The notes: a model not told the origin generated them from the letters alone. A stretch of DNA of 64,000 nucleotides from Cymbidium sinense (GCA_021442155.1 CM038232.1:64201436-64265435); one strand, 5' to 3'. Shown: positions 22,425 through 34,472, counted from the first letter of the stretch. Translations and numbers: made by a program.

Positions 22425-23208
22425 CTATTGGTACTCTTCCAAACTGGACCTAAAATCATAGTAGGATAGTGAATCTGAAGGATCAATATGATGGGGTCGA
22501 GAAGGAGATGGAATCCTACTTTGGAGTGATTGCATGGTATCAATCATATCCTCCATCTTCTTATTCATAGAATTGATTTGCCCATCCTTTTTTTGAAGCT
22601 GAAGGATAAGTTGCTGGGTTGAGGCTAAAGCAAGATCTTCTTGCATCTCTTCCTACTCTTTTTTAGATGATCTGGTATAAATCATGTAGATATGTGTTAC
22701 TGGAAACCTTAAATCATCATCCAACATGTCATCTTACTCATGATCAAAATATTTAGAGCTTGTTTTCAAATTTCCATTTTCTTCATCTTATTTAATGATG
22801 TTTTCCATATCCTCTTTTGATAAAGAGAGTGGAACACCATTACTATCTAAGATGACATATGTTGGTTCACCAATTTCCATTTTCCTTAATTTAGATGATT
22901 CATTCATATTCCCCTGGGATGTAGGGATACTCTCAATGAAGGCTCCCAGACCCAAGTGATTGTCATCAGTAATTTTTTTGAAATAAGGAGATGGATGAGA
23001 AGAATCCATTCCCTTATTGGGAACATCTAATGAATGTACACATGAGGTACTGGTGATGAGAATAAAGGATCTTTTGAACTAGGCCTAACAAAATATTTCT
23101 CTGAAGGTGAAGCAGGTAAGGGTGGTGAAGGAACCCTATGCTCCTAAGTAGAAGGGACTTTCCTAATATAAACCCTTTTATTCTTTTTCTTAGGATAGGT
23201 CCTATCAT
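22425..23208 (-). pseudogene. Gag middle region with predicted coiled coil
   Basis: This is Gag sequence between the N-terminal and core parts. The piece at 22425-22646 has LQKKDGQINSMNKKMEDMID, with heptad-like hydrophobic spacing typical of a short coiled coil, then a Pro/Ser-rich segment. The piece at 22788-23009 carries IGEPTYVILDSNGVPLSLSK. The piece at 23014-23208 is poorly conserved and may be out of frame. Stops between pieces show decay. Assignment rests on position and on the similar layout of the other gag remnant (50790-52634). Confidence 0.6.
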
Positions 23209-23231
23209 TTTCTAACCTAGTAGATTGATCT

Positions 23232-23822
23232 CTATGCCATGTAAGTGAGTGCATGGGATGAGAATATCGCCCTGATACTAGATGGCATGGGGTAAGAAGG
23301 CTTCCTCCTATCAGACATGACCTCCCTCCCTTCCTTTTGATGATGGTAGGTGGCAGGTCTTCCTAATAGTTCTCCAGCAAAATTTTGAGAAACCTGATGC
23401 TTCATGGCTCTCAATAGATCTTCTTTAGTGTAAGAAGAAGATCTAGGAATCCTGTGTAAGGTTTGGTAAAGTTGACCTTGGGATTCCCTATTTACCTGCT
23501 TAAAGCTTTTCTTTACAAGATAGATGAAAGGATAGGGTGGAGAATTAGCAATCCTCATCACATCCTCCTCCTCTAGGGAAGCAAACAAAGGGTAGAATCT
23601 ACTTACACCTAAGAGTGGGGAAGTGTCAAGAAGAGTATATCCCTCCCTTTCATAGCTCCATGTCCCTAGCATCTCTCTCTCCTCCTCCCTAAGAGTTATC
23701 CTCCTTAGTCTCCTCCCTCTATTTTTCTTCTGACTTTTGGTCATTTCAGAAGTTTTAGAGGTGGAACCTACTTCAAAGATGCTAAAGGGAACAAAAGCAG
23801 GAAATGCCTCTGAAGTGGGCAT
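23232..23822 (-). pseudogene. Gag N-terminal region, 196-codon open remnant
   Basis: This is probably the start of the Gag polyprotein. It begins with Met at 23822, 584 bp downstream of the full LTR on the minus strand and after the primer site and a (GA)n leader, which suits a gag start. It is basic and serine-rich, with KKNRGRRLRRITLREEEREM near residues 33-52 and a later PSSSYTKEDLLRAMKH-like stretch. I recognise no catalytic domain, and plant Tat-type N-terminal Gag regions are poorly conserved. A shorter or different start is possible because there is no way to check the reading frame. Confidence 0.65.
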
Positions 23823-24405
23823 TTTTTATTTCTTTTGAACAGGTCCCTGCAGGACCTTTTCAACAGTCTAACTAGTAAGCATCATATCCCCAACAGGATT
23901 AGAAACACTAAAAAAATTCAGAATAGGTTGCTTATTTTTTAGAGTTTCCTCAGCAAGAGGAGCAAGAGTCACTCCATTGGCAGTAATATTGAGGTTTTCA
24001 AATCCAGCCCCAAATTTGATGATGGAGGTAGGCTCTCACAAAAAAGCTAATGCTAGATTAAAGATCAACATTTTTTTATTTTAGAAACAAAATTAATTTG
24101 ATCAAAAATGTAAAATAACCAGAATATGGTCAAAATAGGTTTTTAACCTATCAGGATATTTTATCCAATAATATGGCTAAGATTTTCTCTCTCTCTCTCT
24201 CTCTCTCGCTCTCTCTTTATTTCCTTTTAGATTTTGTTTCTAGATGTTGGATAAATTCAACCAAGGATGAAATGGGGAAGTATCCAATGAAAGAAAGGTA
24301 GTCAAGACCGGTGATTTACACCAGTACACTTCCAATATATAAGAATAACCATTATTTCAAAAGATGGAGAGAGGAACCATTAACGAATGGAGTCGCCAGA
24401 AAATA
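23823..24405 (-). other. Untranslated leader of the coding family A element
   Basis: This lies between the primer site and the gag start. It contains a (CT)n tract at 24186-24217, which is (GA)n in the element's sense. It is unrelated to the equivalent region of the non-autonomous element except for the last 150 bp next to the LTR. Confidence 0.6.
24389..24398 (-). other. Primer binding site, tRNA-Arg type
   Basis: The minus strand reads TGGCGACTCC, complementary to the 3' end of plant tRNA-Arg(ACG) including its CCA. It lies 7 bp inside the LTR end at 24406. tRNA-Arg priming is known for Ogre-type Ty3/gypsy elements, which agrees with the second RNase H seen at 38900-39233. Confidence 0.75.
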
Positions 24406-25727
24406 TGTTGGTGTTTTCTATGGAACAGAGAAAAGAAATGACACCACATAGAGCTTAGGAATATTTTATTTAGATGATCAAATATGACATTAAGGAATAA
24501 ATATATTATCTTGAAAGATAAACATGCTCTCTTGTAATGGATTTGATCATTTCAATAGAAGACTCCTAAGGCTAATGGGTCTTTCGTGTACCACTATTTT
24601 CCCCTGAACTACATAGAAAAGTATAACACGTTCTATTTTATCCTGGGATCATGGTTCTCTATAAAGACAACCCTCAATAGTTAATTACATCTTAAGAAGG
24701 GTCTTTTCCTAAGGTTACTCTCAATTAAAGAAACAAACAGTTATTTTTAAAGACTACTAAGGTAGCTTTCAGAGGAATGATTTTTGAAAATTCAATTGGG
24801 AGAGGTCTAAATTGGAGAGAGTAATTTTTAAGAGTCAAATAGAAAATAAGAAAATGTCTATTGATCGGGATGACATTTCATCATCCTATGATTGGGCAAA
24901 TTTGGGATTTAATTTTAGATTTCAAGTTATCATTTTCTTAAAATCTAGGGCTTAGATTCTAGACACACATCAGAAATGCCTAGGGTTGAAGACTTATTCC
25001 TACAAGGATGCTTCAGAACCTAATCTACAGTGCTTGCAACACAAATCAGATGCTCGACCTAGTTCTATCCTTGGGAATCATTGGTCATTCTCCTCATTTG
25101 AGGGAACTAACATATCCCTGACTCTCGGACTTACCCCTGAGAAAGGCGCAAGCTAACACCACCTAAGCGCATTCTAAAATAATGAGGCTAAATCATATGA
25201 ATGCAAGATGTCTAGGTTGTTGTAGTTTTAGGAAAGAAACCTATGAACCTAGACTTACTCTCTAATCCCTAAGATTATGTAGGGTATGAAGATGTACCTA
25301 ACTAATGCATATTTTCCATATTTTTATAATTTTTGACTCAGGATTCATTTAGGTGATAGGAATACAATTATGCCTAATGCATACAATTTAAAAAAGATTA
25401 TAGGCCAAACTAGAATAGAAGAAGGTGTACTTCCATCATAGGCTTTCAAAGGTCAAGCCCAGGTTCTCTAATAAGGATGGAAGTCCTTCATTAATCAAGA
25501 GTGAAACAATATGATTTATGCATGATATTAAAACATCCAGCTAAGGGGTTGCTACAAATTTTATCTTGATTTAATGGCCTAGGCTTTTATATGAAGATTA
25601 TGAGTTGTATTTATTTTTTTTATTTCGATTGATTTAATTGGGTAGAAAATTTAGTTTATCCTATGAGCCTTCGTACAGGCATTCAACATAGCACAAACAT
25701 AGCACATAAAGAAACAAGAAGCATATA

Positions 25728-25810
25728 AAAAAAAAAAATAAAAAACAATTATTTATAAAATAAATAATAATGAAATTATATAAAAAAAAAAAAAAAAATA
25801 GAAAGAAAGA

Positions 25811-25846
<36 letters not shown>
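25728..25846. repeat. Poly(A) and (TA)n microsatellite inside the LTR
   Basis: Runs of A interrupted by T at 25728-25800 are followed by (AT)n at 25812-25846. In the other family A LTRs this place holds the TATA motif and its hairpin. Confidence 0.9.
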
Positions 25847-25850
<4 letters not shown>

Positions 25851-27138
25851 ACAAGTTTAAATATATATGTCTTCTTTCGGAAAGTCTCCTTCTTTAGGGA
25901 CATCCATCTGCAGACACCACCACACCATCTCCTAGTTGGGCCAGCTCTTGCTAATCCTAGATCCCATTGATCCTAACCTAATTCTAAGCTCAAATTTACA
26001 TTTAAAATTCAAAAAAAGAAATCCTAAGCCCTGCAAAATAAATGTCAGGAAATACACAAAGCAGTTTATATTTCATAAACATATAGGCTTAGCATTAGTT
26101 GCTTGCTAAGTCCACCTATCATATGGATTATGTTAAGGGATTTTCAGCACCTGCAAGCAAATATCAATTTTATGATTTATTTATTACGATCCCTTTAACA
26201 CAACCCCGCAAAAATAGTGTTAAATCTAGAAAGAATGCCTAACATCTAGTCTAACAAACAAGCCTTGGTATCCAATTAGCAATACACCACAGACATGTGA
26301 AGCACACCATATCATATCACAGGAGATTAAAAGAAAATCACAGAATGATCTAACCTAGATCTAGATTCTATGACCTAAGTAATCTAGTGTGTGTAGAACT
26401 CAGATTTGTGTGGTAAGTCTTTGCTAGGAATTTAAGTTTGAAGTTTGAAGTTTGAATTGATTTAAATTTTACCATTGGTTGGTTCCAATTCAAATGACTT
26501 AATGATTTAATTCCCATTTTATGTTCATTTTATTTTGTTAAAGTTGTATAGGTTTTCAAGAATGAGAAACATAGTGAATTTCATTTTGGATAAAACTCAC
26601 TTTGTTCTACATCCTAAATCCTAATGAAATTTCTAAAAGTCTAACTAAGATCCTTAAGTATCTTAATTAATCCTTTTGATGTTATTTATGTTTGGATTAG
26701 TTTTATGTTATTTCATTTGTTTGAATTATTTATTTGATTTAATTTGTTTGATTTATTTCATTTTGAATTAAGTTATGTGGGTTTCATTTGATTTGGTTCA
26801 TTTTAAAGAGTTTATATTAAAGTTTGATTTCATTTAATTTCACTTAAGTTATTAAATCATAGATTTGTAAGCTTAAGGTTTAAGTTCATTAATATGAATT
26901 AGAATTTTTCACTTAGGTTTGTTCATGGATTATGCTTAACCTAAAGTACTTAGGTTAATTACTTGATCTAATTTGATTAACCTAGGTTTTACATTAATTA
27001 TTTAAATTTATTGGAGATGAGTGGTTTCATTAAATTTTATCGATTCAAAGATTAAGGTTTAAGTTAATTAATAGTTTTATTAACCTAAGGTTTTATTTCA
27101 TTAACCTAAGATTGAGTTTGATCACTTTAATTGACTTA

Positions 27139-27278
27139 AGATATTTAGAAAAGTTTCTGAATAGTTTTCTAACATTTGATGGTAGAATTTGATAACTTTA
27201 ATTCACTAAGATATTTAGAAAAGTTTCTGAATAGTTTTCTATTGTTTGATGGAGATTAGTTTGAATTACCATTTTATT
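27139..27278. repeat. 70-bp tandem duplication in the right LTR
   Basis: AGATATTTAGAAAAGTTTCT recurs at 27139 and 27209, with most of the 70-bp unit between shared. The left LTR has no second copy here. Confidence 0.8.
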
Positions 27279-28268
27279 TAATAGGTTAATTAATTTCCTT
27301 AACCTAATACTTGACTAACATTGAACTGGAGATTTAAAATTTGAAAACTCTTAATCTAGAGATCATTTTGACTTGAAATATTTCTGGCAAGTAGGGTTAC
27401 ATGCCAATTTTATATCCCTAAAGTTTTAGTTTGATTAGAGATGTAATTAGGCTGTAATTAAGGTTTTAATTATTTTATTAAAACCTAAATTAAGCCTAAT
27501 TTATTATGATTCATTACGTGATTTTAATTTTTGATTACTTTTCACTAAAATACCTTTCCAATGAGTGTTTATTCATAAGTTTTAGTTAACTGGTTGATTT
27601 ATTATGATTTAATTGAGTTCAGGTTATTTAATTGGATTATTTAATTCATTTAATTATCTAATTAAGTTAATTAGTGATCTATTAGGTTCATATGTGTTTG
27701 ATTAGGTTTAATTAGTATTTTGATGTTCATTAATGTTTATTATGTTGATTTAAGGTTATTAAATTAAAGTTTTATAATTATTTCATTAAAAGGTAATTAA
27801 TTTAATTAAATTTAAAGGATAAGCACATGAAATTATAATTTCCATTGAATTCAGAGAATTAAATCCCCAAAAATTTACTTAAGGTACGTTTTACGCTTAA
27901 TTTCATTTTTCCAAAGTTTCAAATTAATTGGATTATTAATTTGAGAGTAATTAAAGTTTAATATTTTTAATTAAACCCAAATTAAGGGAAAATTACCCAA
28001 TAAAAATTGGGGATTTTAATTTTTATGGATTCTTCTCATCAAGATGAATCCATAAAGCTTTTATTTATAATTTTCTAATTTATATTTGATTTTTAAAATT
28101 TTTAGAAGTTTTTGCATTTTTTTTAAATTAATTAAATCCGTTAAATAATGAATTTTAACAATTTTAAGTGAGGGGCCCACATGGCACACGCTTGCGTGCA
28201 CGCAGGTTGGTCCACATTGCGCCACCTGGCACCACGTCAGCATAATTCAAAATGCAGGATCGCCTACA

Positions 28269-28295
28269 GACCGTCTGTTCAAAGATCGGACGGTC
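28269..28295. promoter_or_regulatory. Decayed U3 palindrome, right LTR
   Basis: Arms GACCGTC and GACGGTC flank a centre that still holds GATC on one side. It lies where the left LTR has its perfect 12-bp-arm palindrome (8056-8082). A nearby half-site GGATCGGATGG is at about 28361-28371. Confidence 0.55.
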
Positions 28296-29565
28296 CATAT
28301 TGATCTCGTGATTCCTAAAGGGTGAAATCAATCACCCTAAATTGGGCCCATCAAATACATGGATCGGATGGCATAGAGATCATCTCCTTCGTTTCTTGCT
28401 GGAGCCAAGGACCGTGGAAGGTTTTTCACTAATAACTTTTGATATAGACCATGAAATAACGTGATTTAAAGTGCTACATGATCGTGGATGAATTTCCTAC
28501 ATTTCTATACGGTTGGATCTATTTGAAGACCACCTTTCCTATTAAACCGACCACAACCACATTTTTGAAGAAAAAGCTTGAGGTCAACAATGGCATACCT
28601 TGATTCCTTGGATGATTGACCTTGTAATTGATCGTAGAGCTTCGTATGCTTGAACCAAGCTTGCTTGCCAAAGGAATTAACTTAATTTCTTAAGGATTGC
28701 TCCCTAGACCAACCCTTGAATCCTCTTTTCAGTTTTGATGGTTCGTAGTGATTAAGGGCACTTGGGGGGGAGAGGGAAATTTCTTTTTGGTTTGGTTTTG
28801 ATGTGTGAAGGTGTGTGTGTGTTCAATTTTCCTTGGGGAAGTCTCTCTATGGGTTTTTCTATATGGCTGAAAGCTATATTACGCTCTCATAGCTATTCCT
28901 TGGTCAATTTTGCTAATGAAGGACCTTGGAAGCTAGATAGTGCACTCCTTCTCCATCCCATAGCTGTCCCATGTGAAGAGGTGGAAAGAAGGGAGAAGGA
29001 ATTTGACTTCTCCAATTCTTTTGTTTGTATTAGTTTTCCTTATTTGGATTTTATGAAATAATGCAAGAGAAGCCTAAGTAGCATGATTAGGGATGTAAAC
29101 CTTCATTAGAAGGGTTTAAAGTACCCCCATCCAATGTGATTTGGTTGGAAGTGGTTTGATATTTCCTTATTTCTTTTATCTTGCTTAACTCACTTAACCC
29201 AAATTGGGTTAAGTGATTTAAACATAATTTCTTATGGGTCAAATGACCCATTTGACCCAACTACACCTAATAGAGAGTTAGGTTATATCCCATCACCATC
29301 CCCAAATGATTTAGGACAATCAATTTAAAGTTATTTTAATTTTTCTTGAATTTGAGTTCACCGTGGCTTATTTAAGTTATTTTGATTTAAGGGATTTAAT
29401 TTATCTAATCTAGGCCTTCATGGACTCAAATTTTTTTTATTGTGATAATACATATTCATTTTAATTATTTATTTTTGATGATTTAATTTAGTCAAATTTA
29501 GTGGGTTGACTTTTTTGACTAGTCCACTAAGTCAACTCTAGGTTGACTAGAGTTGACTTTAGGTT

Positions 29566-29711
29566 TGACTTTGAATTTTCATTTTATTTTCATTAATTCA
29601 CTTGATTTAATTTATGTTGGATGTTTGATTTGGTTTTCATCAAACCAAGTAAATTGGATTTAGCTCAAAAATGTATTTCCTAAGTTACTAAGCATAGTGA
29701 CTTTGAATTTT
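29566..29711. repeat. 132-bp extra segment flanked by 14-bp direct repeats
   Basis: TGACTTTGAATTTT occurs at 29566-29579 and again at 29698-29711. The left LTR has a single copy of this motif (about 9188) without the intervening DNA. Either the right copy gained the segment or the left copy lost it by recombination between the direct repeats. Confidence 0.75.
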
Positions 29712-29786
29712 GAAGTAGGAAATTCCCTATTTGAACTTGATATCATTTTATTGTTAAAATGACATTTTCCAAAAATGAGGTCAACA

Positions 29787-30112
29787 AGTATGTTTGAGAA
29801 AAGTTGGACTAGCTCTAGTGGTAGATAAGATTAGAGAGAGTTGCCTTAGATGGTTTGTCCACATAAAGCGCCAGTCGTTCGATGACCCAGTTAGTAGAGT
29901 AGATGTATTAGATTTTCCTTATATTTAGAAAGGTAGAGGTATACCTAAAAGACTTGGTTAAGATGTACAAAAAATGATATTAGTATAGTTGAATTAAATG
30001 AGAATTTGACACATAATAGGACACAATGGAGAAAAATGATTCATGTAACTGACCCCACATAGTGGGATAAAGGTTTATTGTTGTTGTTGTTGTTGTTATT
30101 ATTGTTGTAAGG
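29787..30112 (+). mobile_element. RTE LINE 3' end with (TTG)n tail
   Basis: This is the continuation of the LINE cut at 4313. The plus strand reads CLRKVGLALVVDKIRESCLR, W-F-V-H-I-K, then VDVLDFPYI, RGIPKRLG and, near the end, HVTDPT followed by WDKG and the tail (30075-30108). This is the C-terminus and 3' end typical of plant RTE elements, whose tails are short TTG-type microsatellites rather than poly(A). Stops are present, so it is non-functional. Same orientation and family as 1946-4313 make it the same insertion, with about 80 codons lost between the halves. Confidence 0.85.
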
Positions 30113-30348
30113 TTTATACCGAATAATATTAATTTAAAAAATAAATAAAATTTTATTATAAATCAAAATTAAAAAAACTTAAATTTTCAAAATTGGGTCT
30201 TTATCCCTAGCAAAATTTTCTTACCTAATGTAAAAGAATTAAATATAATTTACCTTATTTTAAGGTATAAGTTTTATATAAGCCAAGCTCTAATGATTAA
30301 TTCATTACATCTTCAAAGAATTATAGCTTAAAAACATTTAGTAAAATA

Positions 30349-30414
<66 letters not shown>

Positions 30415-31544
30415 AAAATGATTCTTTTAATGAAATAGTGGAATTATCTTTTGATTGATATTTCAATATTGTCAAGAAATTGATTAAGTGAGATTTGGCA
30501 CCAAGTAACTGGTCTAAGGATGAGCATAATACTAAAAAAATTTATGAAAAATTAAAATTGCAATAAATTAAGATAAAAAATAATCAATATTGGTTTTATA
30601 CTATAGAATTAGTATATGATGATGAATATTATTTTATTATTACTAATTATCTAGTACAATAGGCTCTTTATAAAAAATGTCAATTTGATTTGAATTTAAT
30701 ATTTCAAATGTTTTAACCGATGTTAAGGTGGGTTAAGTTTATGCATGACTTAAGACAACCTATAAGTGATTAGGATCTTATAAAAGCAAAGTCAAAACTT
30801 TTAGATTTGATTTTAACTCATTTTAACTTTTGTAATGAATGTAATTTCCATGGTCAAATATGATTTGATTACGATCTAAAACTTTATGTCAATGATAACC
30901 TCAAGTGACAATAAAATGCATTGTGATCACATAAAGTAATTGTCAAATCCTAGTAAATTAATAAAATATTAAATTAGATTCAAAGGTATTTTGTTCAATT
31001 TTGATTCGGTTAGAAGTCAAAAAAATTGAACAAACCTCTTTGGCCTATGGGGTGGGTCCAAGTGAAAGTTTAGGGAACCTAAGATAAGTCTTATGGTCTT
31101 AGGGCACCTAAGGTTAGCCAAAAACTAATGCCATATGTCTTGAGTTAAGTTAGTCATTTTAAGCTTTTATTTTTTTTTCTTAGGATTATTTTTAAATTAA
31201 TCTTAAAAATATCTAGAGTTTGTCTTAAAATCATCCTAAGGATAACTTAACTTAAGATTGATATAGGGTTGACTCACTATCCACTTAGTGTAGGAATGAT
31301 CCAAACCTATAGGATATGTTATAAGAAAGTTAATGTAGGCTCTTCAGGAATCCATCTATTATGAACTTATGAGAGGGGTCTAATGTTAAGAGAAAGATAA
31401 TGTTATGTAGGTTCTTCAGAGAGTTTATTTATTTTATATTGAGCTACTATTTAGCTCCTTATAACTTATAAATAAAAACTCAATTAGAGAATAACAAATA
31501 TGATTAAAATTAAAAAGAAGAAGTATTATCTTTAATATTGAAGA
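30113..31544. other. AT-rich non-coding stretch
   Basis: No gene or known repeat is recognised apart from the long (TA)n tract. Short related phrases about a glycine-poor, stop-rich sequence give no protein match. Confidence 0.55.
30352..30411. repeat. (TA)n microsatellite, about 60 bp
   Basis: An uninterrupted run of about 30 AT dinucleotides. The purity suggests ongoing slippage. Confidence 0.95.
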
Positions 31545-32650
31545 ATCTAATAATTTGAGAAAGATAATTCCAACAAAGAAGTTGTAGCCTTATTGGCAAG
31601 AAAGTTTAGTTTCTTCTCAAAAATAAAAATACAAGTAAGAAAATGCTAATCATGTTCAAATATTATCAATAATATATTTTATTTATGTGTATGAAACAAA
31701 GATATATTAAGTGGGAGTATCCAACTCTTGAAGGCTCATCATGAAGAAGAAATCAGTGGACAAAAAAGGCTTCACAAAAATTTTAAAAGTTGGCTAAAAA
31801 TATTCTTCTAGGCTGACTTATATATGAAGATATTTGCTAGTTAATTTGAGAATGAAGTCAATAATTTTTGTTTAATAGTTTAAGCTAAATTAGGGAACTT
31901 AGAATTAGTATACAACCTTATTATGATGAAGTACTTTTAATAGAAAAATAATTATACAATAGTTTTGAGTTACTTAGAAAGAAATATTTTATTATGATAT
32001 AAATATTACATATTTAAAAATAAACATAATGTAGGATTGCATGAGTTAGATTAAATAAAAAAAGAAGAGAAATACTCCTCATGCAAAGAACTTGAGAAGG
32101 AATATAATCTATTACAAGAAGAGATTCTCACGATGAATGAATTAAAGCATGGCATGTGCTCATTTGGTACTCTTAATGAAGACCTATGAGATGAATTCAA
32201 TGTCTTTCTTTTGCACTTCATCAAACATACAAGCTCCATTAAGACATACATCACATCTTGCATCTATTTCAAGTCACAGGAAGAAGTTTAGAACAAATAA
32301 AAATTTATGCTTTCTATGTCCAACATTAAATATTACTCATGTTGTTCACTTGGACACCCATCTTACAAGTGCCCTTATATAAATCACAAGAGAATTGCAT
32401 GTGAATGGGTCCCTAAGCTTAAGATTGCACATCATAGAATCATTCTTTAATGAATCAAATATTATTTGGGTTTCAAATATTAGAATATTTTAAACTTGAA
32501 TAGGTGTATTTTTATAATATGAAGGATAAAGGGATGTGATACATGGATAGTTGGTGTTGGGATACATGATTAAAACACATGACTAAAATAAATAAAATTC
32601 ATAACAATTGAGTCCATGAAAATGGATAAAGTTATTTTTTGTGATATGCT
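31545..32650 (+). pseudogene. Copia-type gag-protease fragment (decayed)
   Basis: This is the remnant of a Ty1/copia Gag and the start of its protease. Early frames give EVVALLARKFSFFSKIKIQ, a Gag block that precedes the nucleocapsid in several plant Copia lineages. Near 32331-32375 the plus strand reads YYSCCSLGHPSYKCP: a CCHC knuckle in which the first Cys has become Tyr while Cys, His and Cys remain. It is followed by WVPKLKIAHHR, the usual motif after the knuckle. From about 32540 a DSW-like and HMTKINK-like sequence matches the Copia protease active-site region. It ends at 32650, where an LTR begins with TGTTGACATC. Many stops and frame changes; no integrase or RT. Confidence 0.7.
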
Positions 32651-33009
32651 TGTTGACATCACTTTTGGAGTCAGAAGAAATAACCTTTATCATCTTAGAC
32701 TTAGGAAATGTTCTAGACACTTGAATTTCCTTAGTTCTAAGATAGTTCAAGTGATTGAAAAAAATACTAAAGCCAAGCTTAGGGACTTAGAAAACACAAC
32801 CCTTAGCCAAAAGTTTGCCTTAGAACAAATAGGTTTCATCTATCCTAAGGCCTAAACCAAAAACTCATACCCATTCACTCATCCAAAATTAAGCTCATGT
32901 AAATGAAACACAACCAAACTCAAACCTATTCATTTAATCTTAGTTGAATTTGGTTTTCTAATCCAAGCTTCAAGCCAAATTAACCTGGACCTTAATCCAA
33001 GTTAGCATA
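32651..33009 (+). mobile_element. Family B LTR, terminal fragment
   Basis: It starts with TGTTGACATCACTTTTGGAG and parallels the LTR start at 40625 (TGTTAGCTTCACTTTTGGAG) for about 200 bp, including GACTTAGGAA-type and CTTAGGGACTTAGAA blocks. It sits directly inside the Copia protease remnant, so it is an insertion end. At about 33010 it meets an LTR copy in the opposite orientation. The open frame 32616-32855 runs across the junction and is an accident. Confidence 0.65.
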
Positions 33010-34472
33010 TGTGGTGTTTATTTTGGATGTGGGACTCCACATAGATCTTAGGGGGGTACTTATTGAAGTGATCAGATACAATATTAGGAATCATATACTA
33101 TCTTGAAAGATTATAATCATCACCCTATAATGGACCTAATCACCTAATAAGGCCTCCTAAGACATGATGGGTCTTCGAATGTAGTAGAGAACTTTACCCT
33201 ACTTTACATGGAGAAGTAAAGTAAGGTTTATATTAAGCTAAGTTCATTAAGTTCCCAGGAGGCAAGCCTCTATAGTTAATTACATCATAAGAAATGAAAT
33301 TTCTTAAGAATACTCTCAATTAATGTAGAAATTAAAGTCTCCAAAGATTTAAAGGGTAGACTATCAACAAATTTGTTATATCTAGAAAATCAATTGGGAA
33401 AGTTCAAGGAGAAGACTTATTTTTAGAAGCCAAAGGGAATAAATAGGAAATACTCATGATACTAAGAGGCCTAGTGAGCATTCCAATCTATCCTATGATT
33501 GGGCTTTATATGTTTGAAAGTGAAGAGAATTATTTTATTTGAGTTAAAATTTATTAGATTGCCAAGGCGTTTAATCCATCAACATAAGATTGTGGAAATA
33601 CTTAAGAGGTGAGGATATATGCTTGTAGCATAAAGGAAATAGCTACCTCATATCCTAAATCTAGAGAGCTTTAGCACAATATTAAAAAGATGGCCTAAAT
33701 CTAAGCGAAGGGTGTACATAAAGGTTTATCTCCACAAGAGAGGATAAATCATCCAACTTCTGGACTTACAACCACCTGGAGTGGCCGCCAGCTAACACCT
33801 CATATGCTTTAAATCCATGTAGTCTGGTCTTATGTAATTACAAGATAGTTGGGCAATTATTTATTTAGGAAGATACTAAAGTCTTAAACCAACTCCCTTA
33901 AAGACTAGAGCATGAGTGGTATGAATAATGACTTAGTCTAATGCAAAAAATTTCATTTTTTTTAAATTTTTGATGCTTCATTTGGACAAAGGCTTTAGAA
34001 TTTTGAAGCCTATATGCATGATAAAATAAAGTTTTGGCTAAATCAATGAGAAAGGGTATTTTACAACATAAGGGATGCCCTCCCAAGTCAAGCATTCTCT
34101 TATCGTGCAAGGATGGAAATCCCCAATTTTCAAGAGCAGAACAATATGCATGCATGATGTGAAACATTCAACCATTCAGCTAAGGGGTTGCTAAATCTTT
34201 TAATTATCTTGATTTACATCCTAGACTTTATGGTGAGGTAATGAGTTGTAGAAAATTTTAGTTATGAGTGATTACTTGTGTAGAAAATTTATTTTATCCT
34301 AAGAGCCTAATCGCATCTTGGCCACACATTAAAGTATCAAACATTTAAGAAACTAGAAAAAGCATGCCATTTCTAATATGCAAACTAAACAAATCATCAA
34401 ACACTTTATGAAATAATGTAAAAGAATAAGAGGTCGGTCTTTGTTGGGTACCATCAAGAAAGAAAAAAAGAT

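Larger units (their letters stand above)
24406..29786 (-). mobile_element. Family A LTR, right copy (5' LTR), complete
   Basis: A 5381-bp LTR with TGTTGG at 24406 and GTCAACA ending at 29786, matching the left LTR end to end. It is followed at once by the 3' part of the split LINE. Differences from the left copy include an A/T microsatellite (25728-25846) replacing the TATA region, a 70-bp tandem duplication near 27139-27278 and a 132-bp extra segment at 29566-29711. Open frames at 25661-25903 and 28762-29061 have no counterpart in the other copies and are not called. Confidence 0.85.

Noticed and set aside
18562..24405. Considered as an integrated plant pararetrovirus
   Set aside because: The order gag, protease, RT with tRNA-Arg primer site and flanking LTRs fits Ty3/gypsy; there is no movement or coat-protein region of the viral type.
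28762..29061. 99-codon open frame in the right family A LTR
   Set aside because: The equivalent stretch of the left LTR does not keep this frame, and it shows no recognisable domain.
30352..30411. (TA)n tract considered as a replication origin or matrix attachment site
   Set aside because: Length and purity fit ordinary slippage and there is no supporting context.
32616..32855. 79-codon open frame
   Set aside because: It crosses from Copia protease remnant into an LTR fragment at 32651, so it is a chimera by insertion.
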